Assembly (NCBI GenBank): GCA_037127255.1
Contig: JBANSL010000008.1
Location: 34,981,373 to 35,045,372, forward strand
Direction: 5' to 3'
Length of the DNA stretch: 64,000 nt
Source of the DNA: Persicaria tinctoria
Taxonomy: Eukaryota; Streptophyta; Magnoliopsida; Caryophyllales; Polygonaceae
Shown here in pieces: positions 25,314 through 36,107 of the stretch (the stretch's first letter is position 1; each line of letters starts with the position of its first letter). Made by a program: the position numbers and the translations under genes. The notes under the pieces are model-generated. The model had not been told where the DNA came from, searched no databases, and saw only the letters and a list, made by a program, of their open reading frames with translations.

Positions 25314-28300
25314 TGTAAAGGCTCGGATTTTTAAATCCTAATGTCTCGGAGAAAAGAAATTTAAAATGAATTTAAATTTGGAATTTAAAGGAAAAACTCA
25401 TTAAATCGGATTTTATTTCCGCTTTTAGAGTTCGAAAGTAAAATAAATGATAATAATAAAATAAAATAAATTGGATTTCATAATTATTTTCGGATCCAAG
25501 ATGTCAAAAAAAATTATTAGATCGATTCCGTCTTTCACCTCGAGTATTCAAATTTCCGACTCGGGACCGCAATTTCCGTCTCATATCACCAACTCTTATG
25601 CAATCTCTACACCATATTTGACCAATTCCAACTCCCCTCCTCCTCTTTTGGCAAATCTTATCCTCTCCTTTCCTTATTTGATTCTTCCCTCCATAGCAAA
25701 CAAACAACACCCTACTGCCCTCTATTTTGATTGGCCGAGACAGCTGAGTACATCCCCTTATACCCTCTTCAAAAATCAGATTGCTTTGACCCATTTTCTA
25801 CACCCACGCAAACCCAAAGGCCAAACACTCCCTTACCTCCTTTTTTTCATCCTTGGAGATGCCAAGAGCAGAACCCCATTTCCTCCTCCTTGTAATTGTT
25901 CGGCCACCACCAACACCACCCTCCTCCCTCTGTTCTCTTTCCTTTAACCACCAACATTCCACCTCCCAGCTCCGTCGTCGTCCTTGCCCGGAGCCAAAAC
26001 CGAGCACCATCATCCCCAATCTTTCTCCTCCTCGTCTGACCAGCAGTAGCACAGCCACCATACTCACCCTCCTCCGACGTCCGCCGAGCTGAGAGCGCCA
26101 AGCCCAGGAGCCGACAACAGCTCCTTCGCCGAGCCACTACTCCCTCTCGAGCCCTGTTTGCCCCAATTTGAGAGGTAATGTCTCTTCTTCGCCCCCTTTC
26201 ATTCCCAACTGCATAAAAGTCGTGCCTTTAACTCTCAGACACCCTCCCTAGGCAATCTCCGACAAAGAATCGGCTCCGACAAGGCCCAATCGAAGCCCAA
26301 TCGAACTCCGACGAACTCGAATCGCCCCCGACGACCCCGAAGAACCTCGGTGAGCTCCTCCTCTTCTCCCTCTTCCTAGATTGGTTGCGTTTTGAGTCCC
26401 TTTTGTTTCCATGAGGTCCATGAGGACGGGTTGGGTGGTCGGAGAATCCGTCGTCGCCGGCGAGCCACCGTCTTCTCCTTCCTTTTGTTTTTCTTCAAAC
26501 GCATGGAGGTGTGTGGGAGATGAACAGTAGCCTCTTCTCTCCCCATTTCCTCTTACATGTGGGCCCCGTGCCATGTCACTGCCACATCAGATGGGTCCCT
26601 CCCTTTGTTTTACCTCTTCTGTGTTCGATTAAAATGAGACAAAATGAGAATGGTTTTGGGCCTATTTTTGTTGGGCTGGAAATGTTTTAAAAGAGGGAAA
26701 TTGATTTGGGCCGGGCTAGTTGTTCAGAAAAACAAATGAATTTGAGTCTATTTATAAATTAGAACCTTGTTTTAAGATTTTAACAAAATGTGAGTTCGGT
26801 TTGGATATTTTACGAAATAAAGGGGTTGGTTTGGTAATTTAAAAAGGAATGATTTTATTAAATGAGAAAGGTTGGGATTTTAAAGGATTTAGAAATATTT
26901 CATGGAGATGTTTAAAAGAAAATAATATTTGAAATACTATATAATATTATTGGGATTAAAATATGAAATATTATTTTGAGAATTATAGATATAATATTAT
27001 GGTGATCTAAAACAAATATAATATCATGAGACTTGGATATTTTAAAAAAAAGTATTATCGGGTTTCACTCGAAAAAGGGATTTGTCGAACATTTTCAAAG
27101 GTCGGAACTTCTCACTATACAACTCAGTTTTCGAAACAGTTTTCGGGACTAACTCGTGAAATTATGTGATAAATGACTAACTAGCATGTTGATATGATTG
27201 ATTGACTAATAGCATGATTTTGTGTGAACTAATGGCATGATTGATTGACTAATGACGTCATAAAGTGTTAGACTTATGTATATTTCACTTATGCCTTCGA
27301 GATATGATAAATATGATGAACTTGTTATATATGATGTGCGGATTGGTATCGCGGATATACTGTCGCGAATACATGAATGTGGCTGATGGAATGATGAGAA
27401 CAATATGGCTTTGTTGATTGTGGCAATATGACGAATGGTTGAACTTGACGAAATGATGATTGCAATATGGTTGTTATTCTTGTTGAATGATATGCTTGAG
27501 CGCTTGGGTGATTAGACACAGACTTATATATATATGCTCTGATGTGTATCTAGGTGATACTTTATGATTATGAATGATGCATTCCAGATCTTCTCTTATG
27601 TTGTTCTGCATAGCCAGGTGAGTTCCTATATGAGCTCACTCAGATTCGAAAAGATATCTCCCTGCTTGTAGCCATGTGCATACTAGGTGCTTGCATTCAT
27701 AAGCATGCCATGTAGTATCCTGCTAGGATTGCACTCATGATTGAGCATTCGTTTACTCATTGCTTTTGTAAACAGAACGGTCGTTATCTGTGAAGTAACT
27801 AGAGTCATTGCTAGGGTTATAGGACGAACTAGTCCCATCGGGTCCCGTCCTGGGTCAATCGAGTCATGAACTTCCTTATATTATGAGATGCCTGCGGGCT
27901 TTATTGTGGAGCGGGTTGGGCATGCGTGCCGCCCGATTATAATGGAATGCATTCACGAGCTGGCCAGTCTCCGCCCTATCGGAAGGGGGTGGAGGTAGGA
28001 GAGGGATATACCACTTGGTATTCGGTGCTAAGGCCTTATTATATTTATGCACCTGATCTTAGGAGCATGTTAGTGTGTTAATATTCCGCCTTGCACCTAG
28101 AAGCATCTTTATTAGGACTAGCGTGTGTATGTGTTTGCTGGTTTGGGATTACTTTGCGTAGGGCTTCGATCTGACACCGCCCCGCATACATATTTTTTTA
28201 GGTTTGTCTTGCGGCATGATTATTCTTTGCTTCTGTGACGTGGGCACTCTCTTATGCGATTGCAAAGAAATGGTCTAACCTTACATACTGATAAATACGC

Positions 28301-28583
28301 TTATTGATTTGGTTTTGACCCTGCTCTGCCGTGGCACCCTCTTGTATTGCACCTTGATTCTGTTATTTGCATGTTTGCTGGTTTTCCACGCTTAGACTTA
28401 TGACAGGTACAAGGGACTTCCCCGGGGATTCCAACGATCCCTTCGAATTTTGGGTATGAAATCCCACTTCAAAATTTTAGGATAGAATTTCAAACCTTCA
28501 ACCTGTACTCGGGGCGCAAGATCATAACGAGGGGTTTCATCCCTCGAAACGTAACCCGAGAATCATAATCCCGGGCCGTTACA
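25314..28583 (+). repeat. 3' LTR of the long-LTR element (complete)
   Basis: It runs from TGTAAAGGCTCGG to GGGCCGTTACA and is followed by the TGGTG target duplication. Open frames within it (for example 25471-25947) are duplicates of those in the 5' LTR and show no known domain. Confidence 0.88.
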
Positions 28584-28602
28584 TGGTGCTTGTAATTATA
28601 TA

Positions 28603-28827
28603 CTATATTTGATCTAAACTATTTGATTTTTATTATTTCTCATAATTTTTAATAAAATGTAATAATATATAAAATATCAAATTTTCAAATAATTTTTTAA
28701 AAATAATTTCATGCAATTAGTAATAAGCATAGAATTGTTTTAATATTTTAATATTTTTTAGAATTTTTATCTTCTTAAAAAAGTCCGTTGAAAAATAAAA
28801 AAATCGAATACTATCGATCAGACGGAG
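28603..28827. mobile_element. Stowaway-like MITE, degenerate
   Basis: TA at 28601-28602 and 28828-28829 flank a 225-bp element. The left end CTATATTTGATCTAAACTA and the right end, read inward CTCCGTCTGATCGATAGTA, share the following TTTGATTTTT/TTCGATTTTT block. It sits just beside the 3' LTR inside hAT 2. The left end has lost the usual CTCC start. Confidence 0.6.
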
Positions 28828-29891
28828 TATTACACAATACAAATAAATATAAAAGTTGATTTGAAAATGAAAGATCAAGTGATTGTAATTATAAAATGTA
28901 ATAAATTGGAATCTCCATAAAAAAATTTAATCATATATAATTATAAATCAATCGGGTCAAATTGGTAAATGGGGTCAAAATTACCAGGTCACCGGGTAGA
29001 AACCCAGATTACCCAGAAAATTTCCGGGTTTTTCAGGTTCGGGTCAAAAAAAATTTCCGAATCGAAATTCTCGGGTTCGGGTCGAAATTTTTTCGGGCGT
29101 TCGGGTGAGGTCGACCGGGTCGGGTTATGTTTTGACAGGTCTAATCCCTCTCCTTCTACTGTTGTAGTATGTTGCTATTCTTGACCAAAACCGGGATGCC
29201 GACTGGTTGTTTCCCTCAACGACATCCTTACTAGTGTTCAACCATGCACTAAGGAGCAACTCATCTTCCTTCTCACTCCATTGCCTTCTCTCCGTACGTC
29301 CCGAAGCAGGTTGTTCATCCACCTCTTCATCTTGGACATCGTCTTGGGTGCTATAAACTGGGAAGCTATCTTGTGTTCCCCGTAATAGTGGAGATTCGAA
29401 TGAATTTGAAACGGGAATGACATTTGGAGTGGGATAATACTGAATGAGATTGTATTGGGTTGTGGTTGGGTGTACAGAAATAACATATCATAGAAGCTTG
29501 GGGGGAAATTTTGTGCATTTTGATTCGGATCCATTTCAAGTGTCATAGCGGAATTTGAGCTTAAAAAGAGAGGAAACTGGATGGGTTGGGATAAGTTATG
29601 AAGTTGGGAGGTGAATCTATTTATAGAAAAATTTGTCATTAAAATTAATCAAACTTAGATTATAATTAATAAAGCATATTACTGTAATCGATTTTTTTTA
29701 ACAAACATATGAAAAATGGGTGTTTATGGGTAGATAAATTTAATGTCTATTCAAATATATTTTTTATAATTTTTTTTGATTGATTTTAACTTAAGAAAAT
29801 TGATTTAAAATAAAACTTCATTAACACATGCAAGTTGATTTACAATGACAAACAAATTCCCCTGCAAATATACCGGTGACTCCGTGAGCAG

Positions 29892-31148
29892 TAGGGGTGG
29901 GCATATCCAGGTATCCGACACGAACCGGATAACCGTGTCGGATACCCGAAACCGTTTATGTCCAAACTGCCGAACCGTACACGAACCGTTAACAGCCGGG
30001 TATCCGACCCGGTAAAGTTAATCGGATCCGTGTCGGATACCGGGTTATCCGACACGAACCACCTGTTTTTTTTTAGGTGAGTACACAGTAGGAGACTTGG
30101 AGGTGAACCCTAAACGCTAAACCAAAATCTGCCGTCACCACTGAACTCTTTCATCCCTCCCAATCCAAATCCATTCCAACACCGAAAATGAAAATCACAA
30201 CAAAAATCATTCAAATCTAAAAGACTAAGCCCTAAATCTGAGAGATCTAAAAAATCCCATAACAATTGCACCCTGAAAAAATGCTTCAACTCAACCAAAA
30301 ACAAAAGAAGAAGAAGAAGAATAAGCAGATGTGAAGAATAAAAGCAAAAGAGGCCAATTTGAGAGGAAATCAAAACAAAAATAGGGGGATTAGTTGAGAA
30401 GTATATATTTATGAACTGATATCACATCTCTAACCACGCAAGTGTAAATGGAATGGGATTTGTAAGTGGTGTGCTTAGTTCCTTAAGAGAGACACGAGGG
30501 AGAATATGAGGGAGCAGACGATGCCGGGCAGCCGGGGACTGGGAGGGAGAACCCAGCTCCGGTGGGATACGGTGCGGTTGCAGGTCTCGACCCCAGGACG
30601 ACGTTCACTGCTGCCATGGCGATCTGCAGAAGAGCATGAATGAGAATGAATGTGGCGTGGTCGGCTGAGAGTTTATTTAGGGACTAGGGTTTGTTTAGTT
30701 TGGGAATGAAAAAAAGGGTTGAGGCTTGAGATTGGGATGGAACAAAAAAAAAAAGGACCGAGGCCTGAGATTGGGAAATGGAAAAACAAAGGGTGAGATT
30801 GGGTACAAAAAAAATACGGGTGCCAAACCTCGAACCCAGGTTGAATTGTAAAGAGCCGGAAGCTGTTAAGGACTTTACCAACTGAGCTAGCGTATCACAT
30901 TGATATTTTAGGGATTGTATTTATATTACTTCTATATTACTGTAATATAAATTAAAAAAAAATATAAACGGTTCGTGTCGGGTATCCGATAAGGGGATAT
31001 GCCCGATCCGAACACGAACCGTTTAATGTCGTGTTTTCTCGGTTCGTGTCATTTTCGTGTCGTGTCTTTTCGGTTTCGTGTTTTTTCGTGTCGTGTTACC
31101 GTGTTTTCGTGTCGTATCAGTCGTGTCGTGTTTTTCTGCACACCCCTA
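29892..31148. mobile_element. hAT family 3, copy A (1257 bp, non-autonomous)
   Basis: The left TIR is TAGGGGTGGGCATATCC and the right end reads inward TAGGGGTGTGCAG. A perfect 8-bp duplication GTGAGCAG flanks it (29884-29891, 31149-31156). Subterminal arrays repeat CGGATAACCGTGTCGGATAC on the left and TCGTGTCGTGTC on the right, probably transposase-binding sites. There is no transposase. Copy B (37100-38366) is nearly identical and copy C (49261-50392) shares only the ends. Confidence 0.92.
30818..30896 (-). other. tRNA-like sequence inside hAT 3A
   Basis: The minus strand has an A-box-like TAGCTCAGTTGGTA and, about 50 nt on, a B-box-like GGGTTCGAGGTT, followed by a T-run at 30807-30814. This is the layout of an internal RNA polymerase III promoter. 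The acceptor arm does not pair and no complete cloverleaf forms, so it is not a functional tRNA gene. It may be a tRNA-derived insertion or SINE head. Confidence 0.55.
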
Positions 31149-31521
31149 GTGAGCAGCAAAGGATGGGTGGGAACTCCACGTGTCAATATTTAATTGGATT
31201 GGAGAATGGTGAAATTTATTGAAAGAAGTGAAGCCCTCGGTTTGCAGTGGACCTGCAAGCTCACTTTTCCCCTGTACTTCCCATTTTCCATTTTTATTTT
31301 TTATTTTATTACCTTAGTATATGGCAAGTGTACAACAATGTACAAGCTCTCAGCTCCCATATCAGACAATTTGATGAAAATTTTGTCGGAAATGATTTCG
31401 ATACCGAAATCGATTTATTCCGCAATAGTTTGTATACCAATTGGTGATTTTCAAAGTTTGTATTATTTTCGGTTCAAGCCTGATAATTTGTATTATTTGT
31501 GGTCATTTTTCCTATTTTTTT

Positions 31522-32122
31522 TTTTTTGTCATTTTTCCTTTTACCAAATAGCAAACATCTCATTCCTATTCGTTGTTATTGTTATGACAATTTTGAGATT
31601 CCCTTCACTGTGACATCTTCCCGGCTTTCTCCATGCTCCTCGTCGTCAGAACAGCAAACTGCAGCCTTGAGGACGATGGGAGCCAGAACCGCCAGAAATC
31701 GAGCTCGAAGTTGAATTCATCGACAATCGAGATAGTGCCTGCAATCACTTTTAGGCTTTTAGCTTGTTACATACTACAGTACACTTTTAACTTGTGGCCT
31801 GAACCAAAAATCGGTTGCTTCCCATTCAATACACAGACGATTTTACCCAATGCCCTTCCATTCAGAGTAAAATACAAAAATTGCATATAAAACAAGCACC
31901 TGCAGCTGCAAGTAATGTTTGTACAATTCCATACATATTGAGGGGCCATCACATTACCAAAATGAATGGTTTCTGAACAAAATCTACAGTAGATGTATAT
32001 GTAAGGATACATATTAACCATATGGGTTTTAACTATAGCTCATGAGGATAAAGCGAATTGCAAAATAATTTTACTTTGCACACTACTGATCATCTTCATT
32101 CTTGGATCCACCGACTCTTGTG
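31522..32122. other. Intergenic/3' flank of the E3 ligase gene
   Basis: It contains the T-run beyond the MULE and, probably from about 31760, the 3' untranslated region of the minus-strand E3 gene, whose stop is at 32123. I see no further coding sequence. Confidence 0.45.
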
Positions 32123-34569
32123 CTATACTTTCAATGCTGTCGCTTTGCAAATTGCGCACACGTTTTTCACCAACAGCCACTTCTTCAAACAATCCACATG
32201 GTATTCGTGTCCGCAATCCAGGCTTCCTATAATATCATTGTCTTCATACTCATCCTGTCATCCAAACACGGTAATGGTCATGAGCAAAGGCAGTAAATTT
32301 CTCCTCGATGAATAGAACACCAAGGTGAAGTGACTCTTTTATAAAAGTATGTCGTTTTTAAACAGATTTGCACAAGATTTATTGATATCTTCACATGGCA
32401 AAGAATTACCTGGCATATCACACATGTATCTTTGTCGTTGCTACATGGTAGTTCCTCGAGATCTTTAGTACCCACAGATGGTACGCGTACTTTAGTGTTT
32501 AGGTGGGTGTTGATGACCTCCTCGGAGAGACCAGTTTTAACATGGCCAATCCGCTCAACCAAAGCGAGCAACTCCTGCAATAGAGAGATACCAAAGTAAC
32601 TATAATGAGTTTATGACTAATAATATACTTGATTATAACAAGCAGATCAAAGCAACATCTGCAGAATAACCATTTTTTGTTATGGGAGTGGAACATGTCC
32701 ATTCAAACAAATACATCCGGATGTTGAATCTCATGTCACAACTCACCTCATAGGACATGTAATCGGGGTCCAATTGCATATCTCTGAGATGATCGGTTGT
32801 ACTGCTCATATCATGCTGACCTGAAAACTCCAAGATTGCAACATCCTACAAGATTAAAAGAAATTATATATGTCAGGATTGAGCTGATATTTCATGAAAG
32901 AAAAATTATGCAAATAAGTAGGCAAGAATGTGGGAGGAAAGGAAGAGGTACTATTGGTAGTATCTATGGGCATCAAACAAAGCGTTTTCCCTTTTCAGCT
33001 TTAAGGGCGATAAGGTTCTAGAAGTTACTCATGACAGAGTTCTAGTGTTTTACAGTATCAATCAAAAGACCACAAATTTTCCTTTTGGTGTTATAATTAT
33101 TATTAAAGAAAGAAAGAAAGGGAAAATGCTTCATCGTGAACGTTTTGTAACACGAAAAAGTTGTGATCAGTACCTCCTCTGGAAGCAGTCTCAAATGGTG
33201 AAGATTATGGTGTCTGTGAATACCCCCAGGTGCGACGCTTCTTCTACGTGATGGATATCTCCTCATGCCATGAGGTGGAGCCACTTGCTCAGGTCCTTGT
33301 TGAGGATGACTGATACCAGCATACTGCACAGTGTTGTTAACAGGACGTCTACTGGAAGTGGTTGCAATTGGAGGATGATAATTAACTCGCTCAGGTTCTT
33401 GAATATTTTGAGGATGAATATCACTGAGTGGGTGAACGCACGGCATTGGAGCATAAGGCAAAAGATTCAGGGAACCTCTACTAGTACTTGCACCCTCATG
33501 AAATCTATGCAGACCAACATTCCCAGTCTCAGAAAAAGTTTCATCAACACTACTTGCTGGTGGTGCTGCAATATGAATTTCGATTAAAAAATAAAGTATT
33601 AGTACTACTGTACTCCAGAACAATTGTAATACGGTCATCAATTTCAACTTAAGGAGTGGATGGAAATGTTTAGCAGTTTGAATGTTACTTCATTTCATGC
33701 AAGGTTACATAAAAGAATATATAAGGTAAGCATTACAGTTTTAGCAAATCGGAAATGAAAGCAAGATATGCTCGGGAGAAAGGATCTACCTTCAAAATAA
33801 GGTGCCATTGGGTGACAATTGAAGGGTAAATTACTCCCATTTCCAACACCATTTGGTTGACGTTCACACCAAGCCGCTACAGGGTGATGAAAGAATGGAC
33901 CAACATAATTTCCTGAACAAATTGGTCAGAGTTAGACATTAGAAATTTAGAACCAAACCCTATAGAGTCTTATACAAGCAATACAAATTATGACACTACA
34001 ATGTAATTTCATTTCCATGATCAGAAGGAGATTTTACCTCTATATTGAGGCATGGGGGGATTACATGCATCAATAACGGCAACACTGCCATCAATAGTAC
34101 CGACATTCATTGGAGGCATCGATACAGTAGGTGCAGAAGGAGCACTGAAGTACTGAATGTTTCCCATGAAACCTTCTGGACCATTTATCTTGGATAAGCC
34201 TTGGAAACCTTCAGGCGCGAAACCATTCATTCCATAACTGTGAGCTGCAATAGCTCCAAAATTACTAGAAGACGGCAGCTGATCCATGGGAATGTGGCTT
34301 GAAGGACCAGATGCAAGGTTCATATGCGGATAGTAAAAGTTGAATGGAGTAGGAATCCCCAGCTCAAGATTTGTGACCGGGTGCATTTGGTGAGGATATT
34401 GTGACTGGATGCTTCCAGAAGTTGGTAAAATTTGATGAACACTTGACTGGGGAAAATTCAGTGGGCTCCCCATAAGGATATAGGACTCTGGATGTTGCTG
34501 GCTCTGCAATTGCTGCGCCACTTCAAATTCAATGATCCCATTATTTCCCAGCATATTCCTCGGATTCAT
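32123..34569 (-). CDS. RING-H2 E3 ubiquitin ligase, ZFP1/MBR2-like
   Basis: Coding exons (minus strand): 34569-34038, 33912-33790, 33565-33174, 32845-32747, 32574-32410, 32254-32123. All introns are GT-AG and the phases agree, giving 1443 nt, 480 residues and a TAG stop. The N-terminal two thirds are low-complexity, rich in Pro, Ser, Gln and His, with the conserved HPVTNLELGIPTPFNFYYPH. Before the RING lies ELLALVERIGHVKTGLSEE, conserved in this family. The RING-H2 (last two exons) has C-x2-C-x14-C-x-H-x2-H-x2-C-x10-C-x2-C: CVIC, CGHEYH, CLKKW, CAIC, with all eight ligands. Family members are E3 ligases that recruit an E2 through the RING; targets cannot be predicted. The ATG at 34569 is the first in the exon. 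It is the clearest intact gene in the window. Confidence 0.92.
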
Positions 34570-35240
34570 CTTGGCAACCAACAACCTCTAATAAATGTAT
34601 CTTGCCTATTCAAGCAAAAGATGAGTAACAATTAGAAGAAAGAAATATGTGTGTGTAACTGTGGATAAGCATGATTGTGCAACTGCAATTAAAGAATGCC
34701 CCGTCTCGAGAAACACGACAAAAGAACTATATGATATGCATACTGGTTTCTACTTAATTTTTTCCACATACTGATAATGTCAGTTGCCCATAAACTTCCT
34801 GATACCTGACACTAATCTCCGTTTATCGCCTCAAGGAACACGACAAAAGAAACTTTATGATATAACAAAACAAACTCTACTTAATTTTCTCATATAAAAG
34901 TAATGTACATATACTTCCTGTTAGACGTATGAAATTAAGGTATACACAAACTTTCCACTACAATCGCAAAACATGATTCAGTCAAAATTTCAAGAAATCG
35001 GAATCATCTAAGACAGAAAATAGGGTTCTGGAGAACCTAAAGCTATACCCTTAATCGAACTCTAACCTAATTACAGTTCCAAAAGCAACAGTAACCTGAG
35101 AACAGATAAAAAACGCTAAACCCTAACAAGTTCCAACATTCAGGAAGAACTCGAAACTCAAACACCTTCAAATAATTATAACAAGTCCTAAATCATAAGC
35201 CAGTACAACTAGCAACTATTTAGAAAAAAAAAGATGGTAC

Positions 35241-35800
35241 CTTGTGAATAATGAGGATCAATACGGCAACCGATGTTGACAGTTTCAGCTTTCACAGAAT
35301 CGCAGGTAAGCGCAACCTGAAATTAGTTCCAAATTTATGAAATTAGCGGAAAGATATAAAGAATCAGCAGAAAATCGAAACAAACTACAACATATATTCA
35401 CATTATCCATCTTCTTCAACAAGGATTATCTGACCTAAAATTCCGAAATTTGACCCCTCACCCCAAACACCTTCCACCATAATCCGTCGCCAAAAAGATA
35501 AAAAATTTATTTCAAAAAAAGAGAGACGGTCAAGTTTGCAGGTCACCCATCCATCTTGTAGCTTTAGCGATTAAACATCGTAATCAGAAAGCCCCACTTT
35601 CCCATCAAAACAGTAATGCTTGAAACAATTTCCCAACTCCAAACCCCAAAGGAAAACATCTTTACAAGTAAATTGAGAATAGGAACAGCAAAAACTCGTA
35701 GAATTTAGGAGTACCAATTGAGCCGGAGATGGAGAGATCCTTGGAAAGCAATCGATGGATTGAAGGCGTTGGGTAACAGAGCGCTGGATGGGAGAGATTG
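35241..35800 (-). other. 5' untranslated exons of the E3 ligase gene
   Basis: Two non-coding exons fit upstream. Exon 1 runs from about 35800 to 35715, with donor GGTACTCC. Exon 2 is 35316-35241, with acceptor TTTCAG and donor AAGGTACC. The third exon begins at 34605 after TTGAATAG and carries the ATG. These sites are predicted from consensus only. Confidence 0.6.
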
Positions 35801-36107
35801 TCCTGGTTTTGGAAATTGCAGTGACTATATAAAAGGAAGGATTAATTGATTAAAGATACGGTAGATTTTGCTTTTTATCTTACTCTGTTTATTTATGGCA
35901 ATTTCCGCATCCAACGGTAACGGGTAAAAAAAAAATCTACTCAGATTACACGCCCTTCGTTTATGGAAAGTCGCAAGCCCCAAGTTTTATTCCCAAGTTA
36001 TACGCTAATACGCGTATTTTATCCTTCCTACCTATTTATGTCTAAAATCAAGTTGATGCATAAATTTTACATAGCATTTTATGAGTGATTTTGAATTTTT
36101 TACCCCA
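35801..36107 (-). promoter_or_regulatory. Probable promoter of the E3 ligase gene
   Basis: The minus strand has TTTTATATAGTC at about 35823-35834, a TATA-box candidate about 30 nt before the presumed transcript start. The remaining 270 bp are AT-rich with no gene and end at a retroelement target duplication (36108-36124). Confidence 0.5.

Larger units (their letters stand above)
11168..28583 (+). mobile_element. Long-LTR retrotransposon (LARD/Tekay-like) inside hAT 2
   Basis: Both ends show the same LTR starting TGTAAAGGCTCGG; the 3' LTR ends CCGGGCCGTTACA. The flanks are an identical 5-bp duplication TGGTG (11163-11167 and 28584-28588). LTR length is 3270 bp, very long for plants. Before the 3' LTR lies CTCGGGGACGAGACTTG and a purine stretch AGAGGTGGA (near 25280-25310), similar to the region before the 3' LTR of Tekay/Del chromoviruses. 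The internal DNA from about 21,250 to 25,313 has no coding frames, as in LARD elements. The gag-pol at 14614-19961 looks like a separate, nested element. Confidence 0.78.
10944..29143. mobile_element. hAT element 2, non-autonomous, split by an LTR retrotransposon
   Basis: The left end is TAGACCTGTCAAACG and the right end reads inward TAGACCTGTCAAAAC. The flanks ATCTCTCC (10936-10943) and ATCCCTCT (29144-29151) agree at six of eight positions. Subterminal sequence is rich in CGGGTCGGGT and TTTCGGGTC on both sides. After removal of the LTR element and a MITE only about 550 bp remain, with no transposase. It interrupts Harbinger ORF1. Confidence 0.82.
10186..29534 (-). pseudogene. Harbinger ORF1 (Myb/SANT-like DNA-binding partner), split by 18 kb
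   Basis: The gene starts near 29534 (MDPNQNAQNFPPSFYDML). It continues with a Trp-rich Myb/SANT-like module (RRQWSEKEDELLLSAWLNTS, then ASRFWSRIATYYNSR) down to the hAT-2 insertion at 29143. It resumes at 10935 with RVSHDVSKFAGCFSQASRVR, then a Pro-rich stretch encoded by a 21-bp G/C homopolymer (10606-10626), and ends in a charged coiled-coil region (RERREEARERRETKRRERRK) at the stop 10186. Damage includes a frameshift between about 29345 and 29480, TGA/TAG codons just after NEHA (near 10735), and the 18-kb insertion. In this family the ORF1 protein helps bring the transposase to the TIRs. Confidence 0.8.
4541..31349 (-). mobile_element. PIF/Harbinger element, now spread over 26.8 kb
   Basis: The left end is GGCCATGCACACCCC and the right end, read inward, GAGCTTGTACATTG. 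The first 27 positions agree at 18, including a shared TACACTT block. The flanks are TCA (4538-4540 and 31350-31352), a 3-bp duplication typical of PIF/Harbinger. The insertion cuts the right TIR of the MULE. The element carries both family genes on the minus strand: the Myb/SANT-type ORF1 and the DDE transposase. Subtracting three hAT insertions and their 8-bp duplications leaves about 3.94 kb, a normal size. Both genes are broken, so it is dead. Confidence 0.8.
3686..31512. mobile_element. Pack-MULE-like Mutator element, split by later insertions
   Basis: The left end starts GGAAAAATGACCATAAATAA and the right end is its inverse (TTATTTGTGGTCATTTTTCC, ending 31512). The inverted arms match for about 150 bp, including ACCGAAAATAATACAAACTT and CCAATTGGTATACAAA. 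The flanks TATTATTTT (3677-3685) and TATTTTTTT (31513-31521) form a 9-bp duplication with one mismatch, the size expected for Mutator-like elements. The right TIR is in two pieces: 31353-31512 and, on the far side of the Harbinger insertion, about 4436-4540. Removing the Harbinger leaves about 1.0 kb. No transposase is seen, so it is non-autonomous. Confidence 0.75.

Noticed and set aside
30818..30896. A genuine tRNA gene
   Set aside because: The A- and B-box-like motifs are present but the acceptor ends do not pair and no full cloverleaf can be drawn.
31020..31140. CGTGTCGTGTT repeats as a CRISPR-like array
   Set aside because: Plant nuclear context, no regular unit or spacers; these are hAT subterminal repeats.
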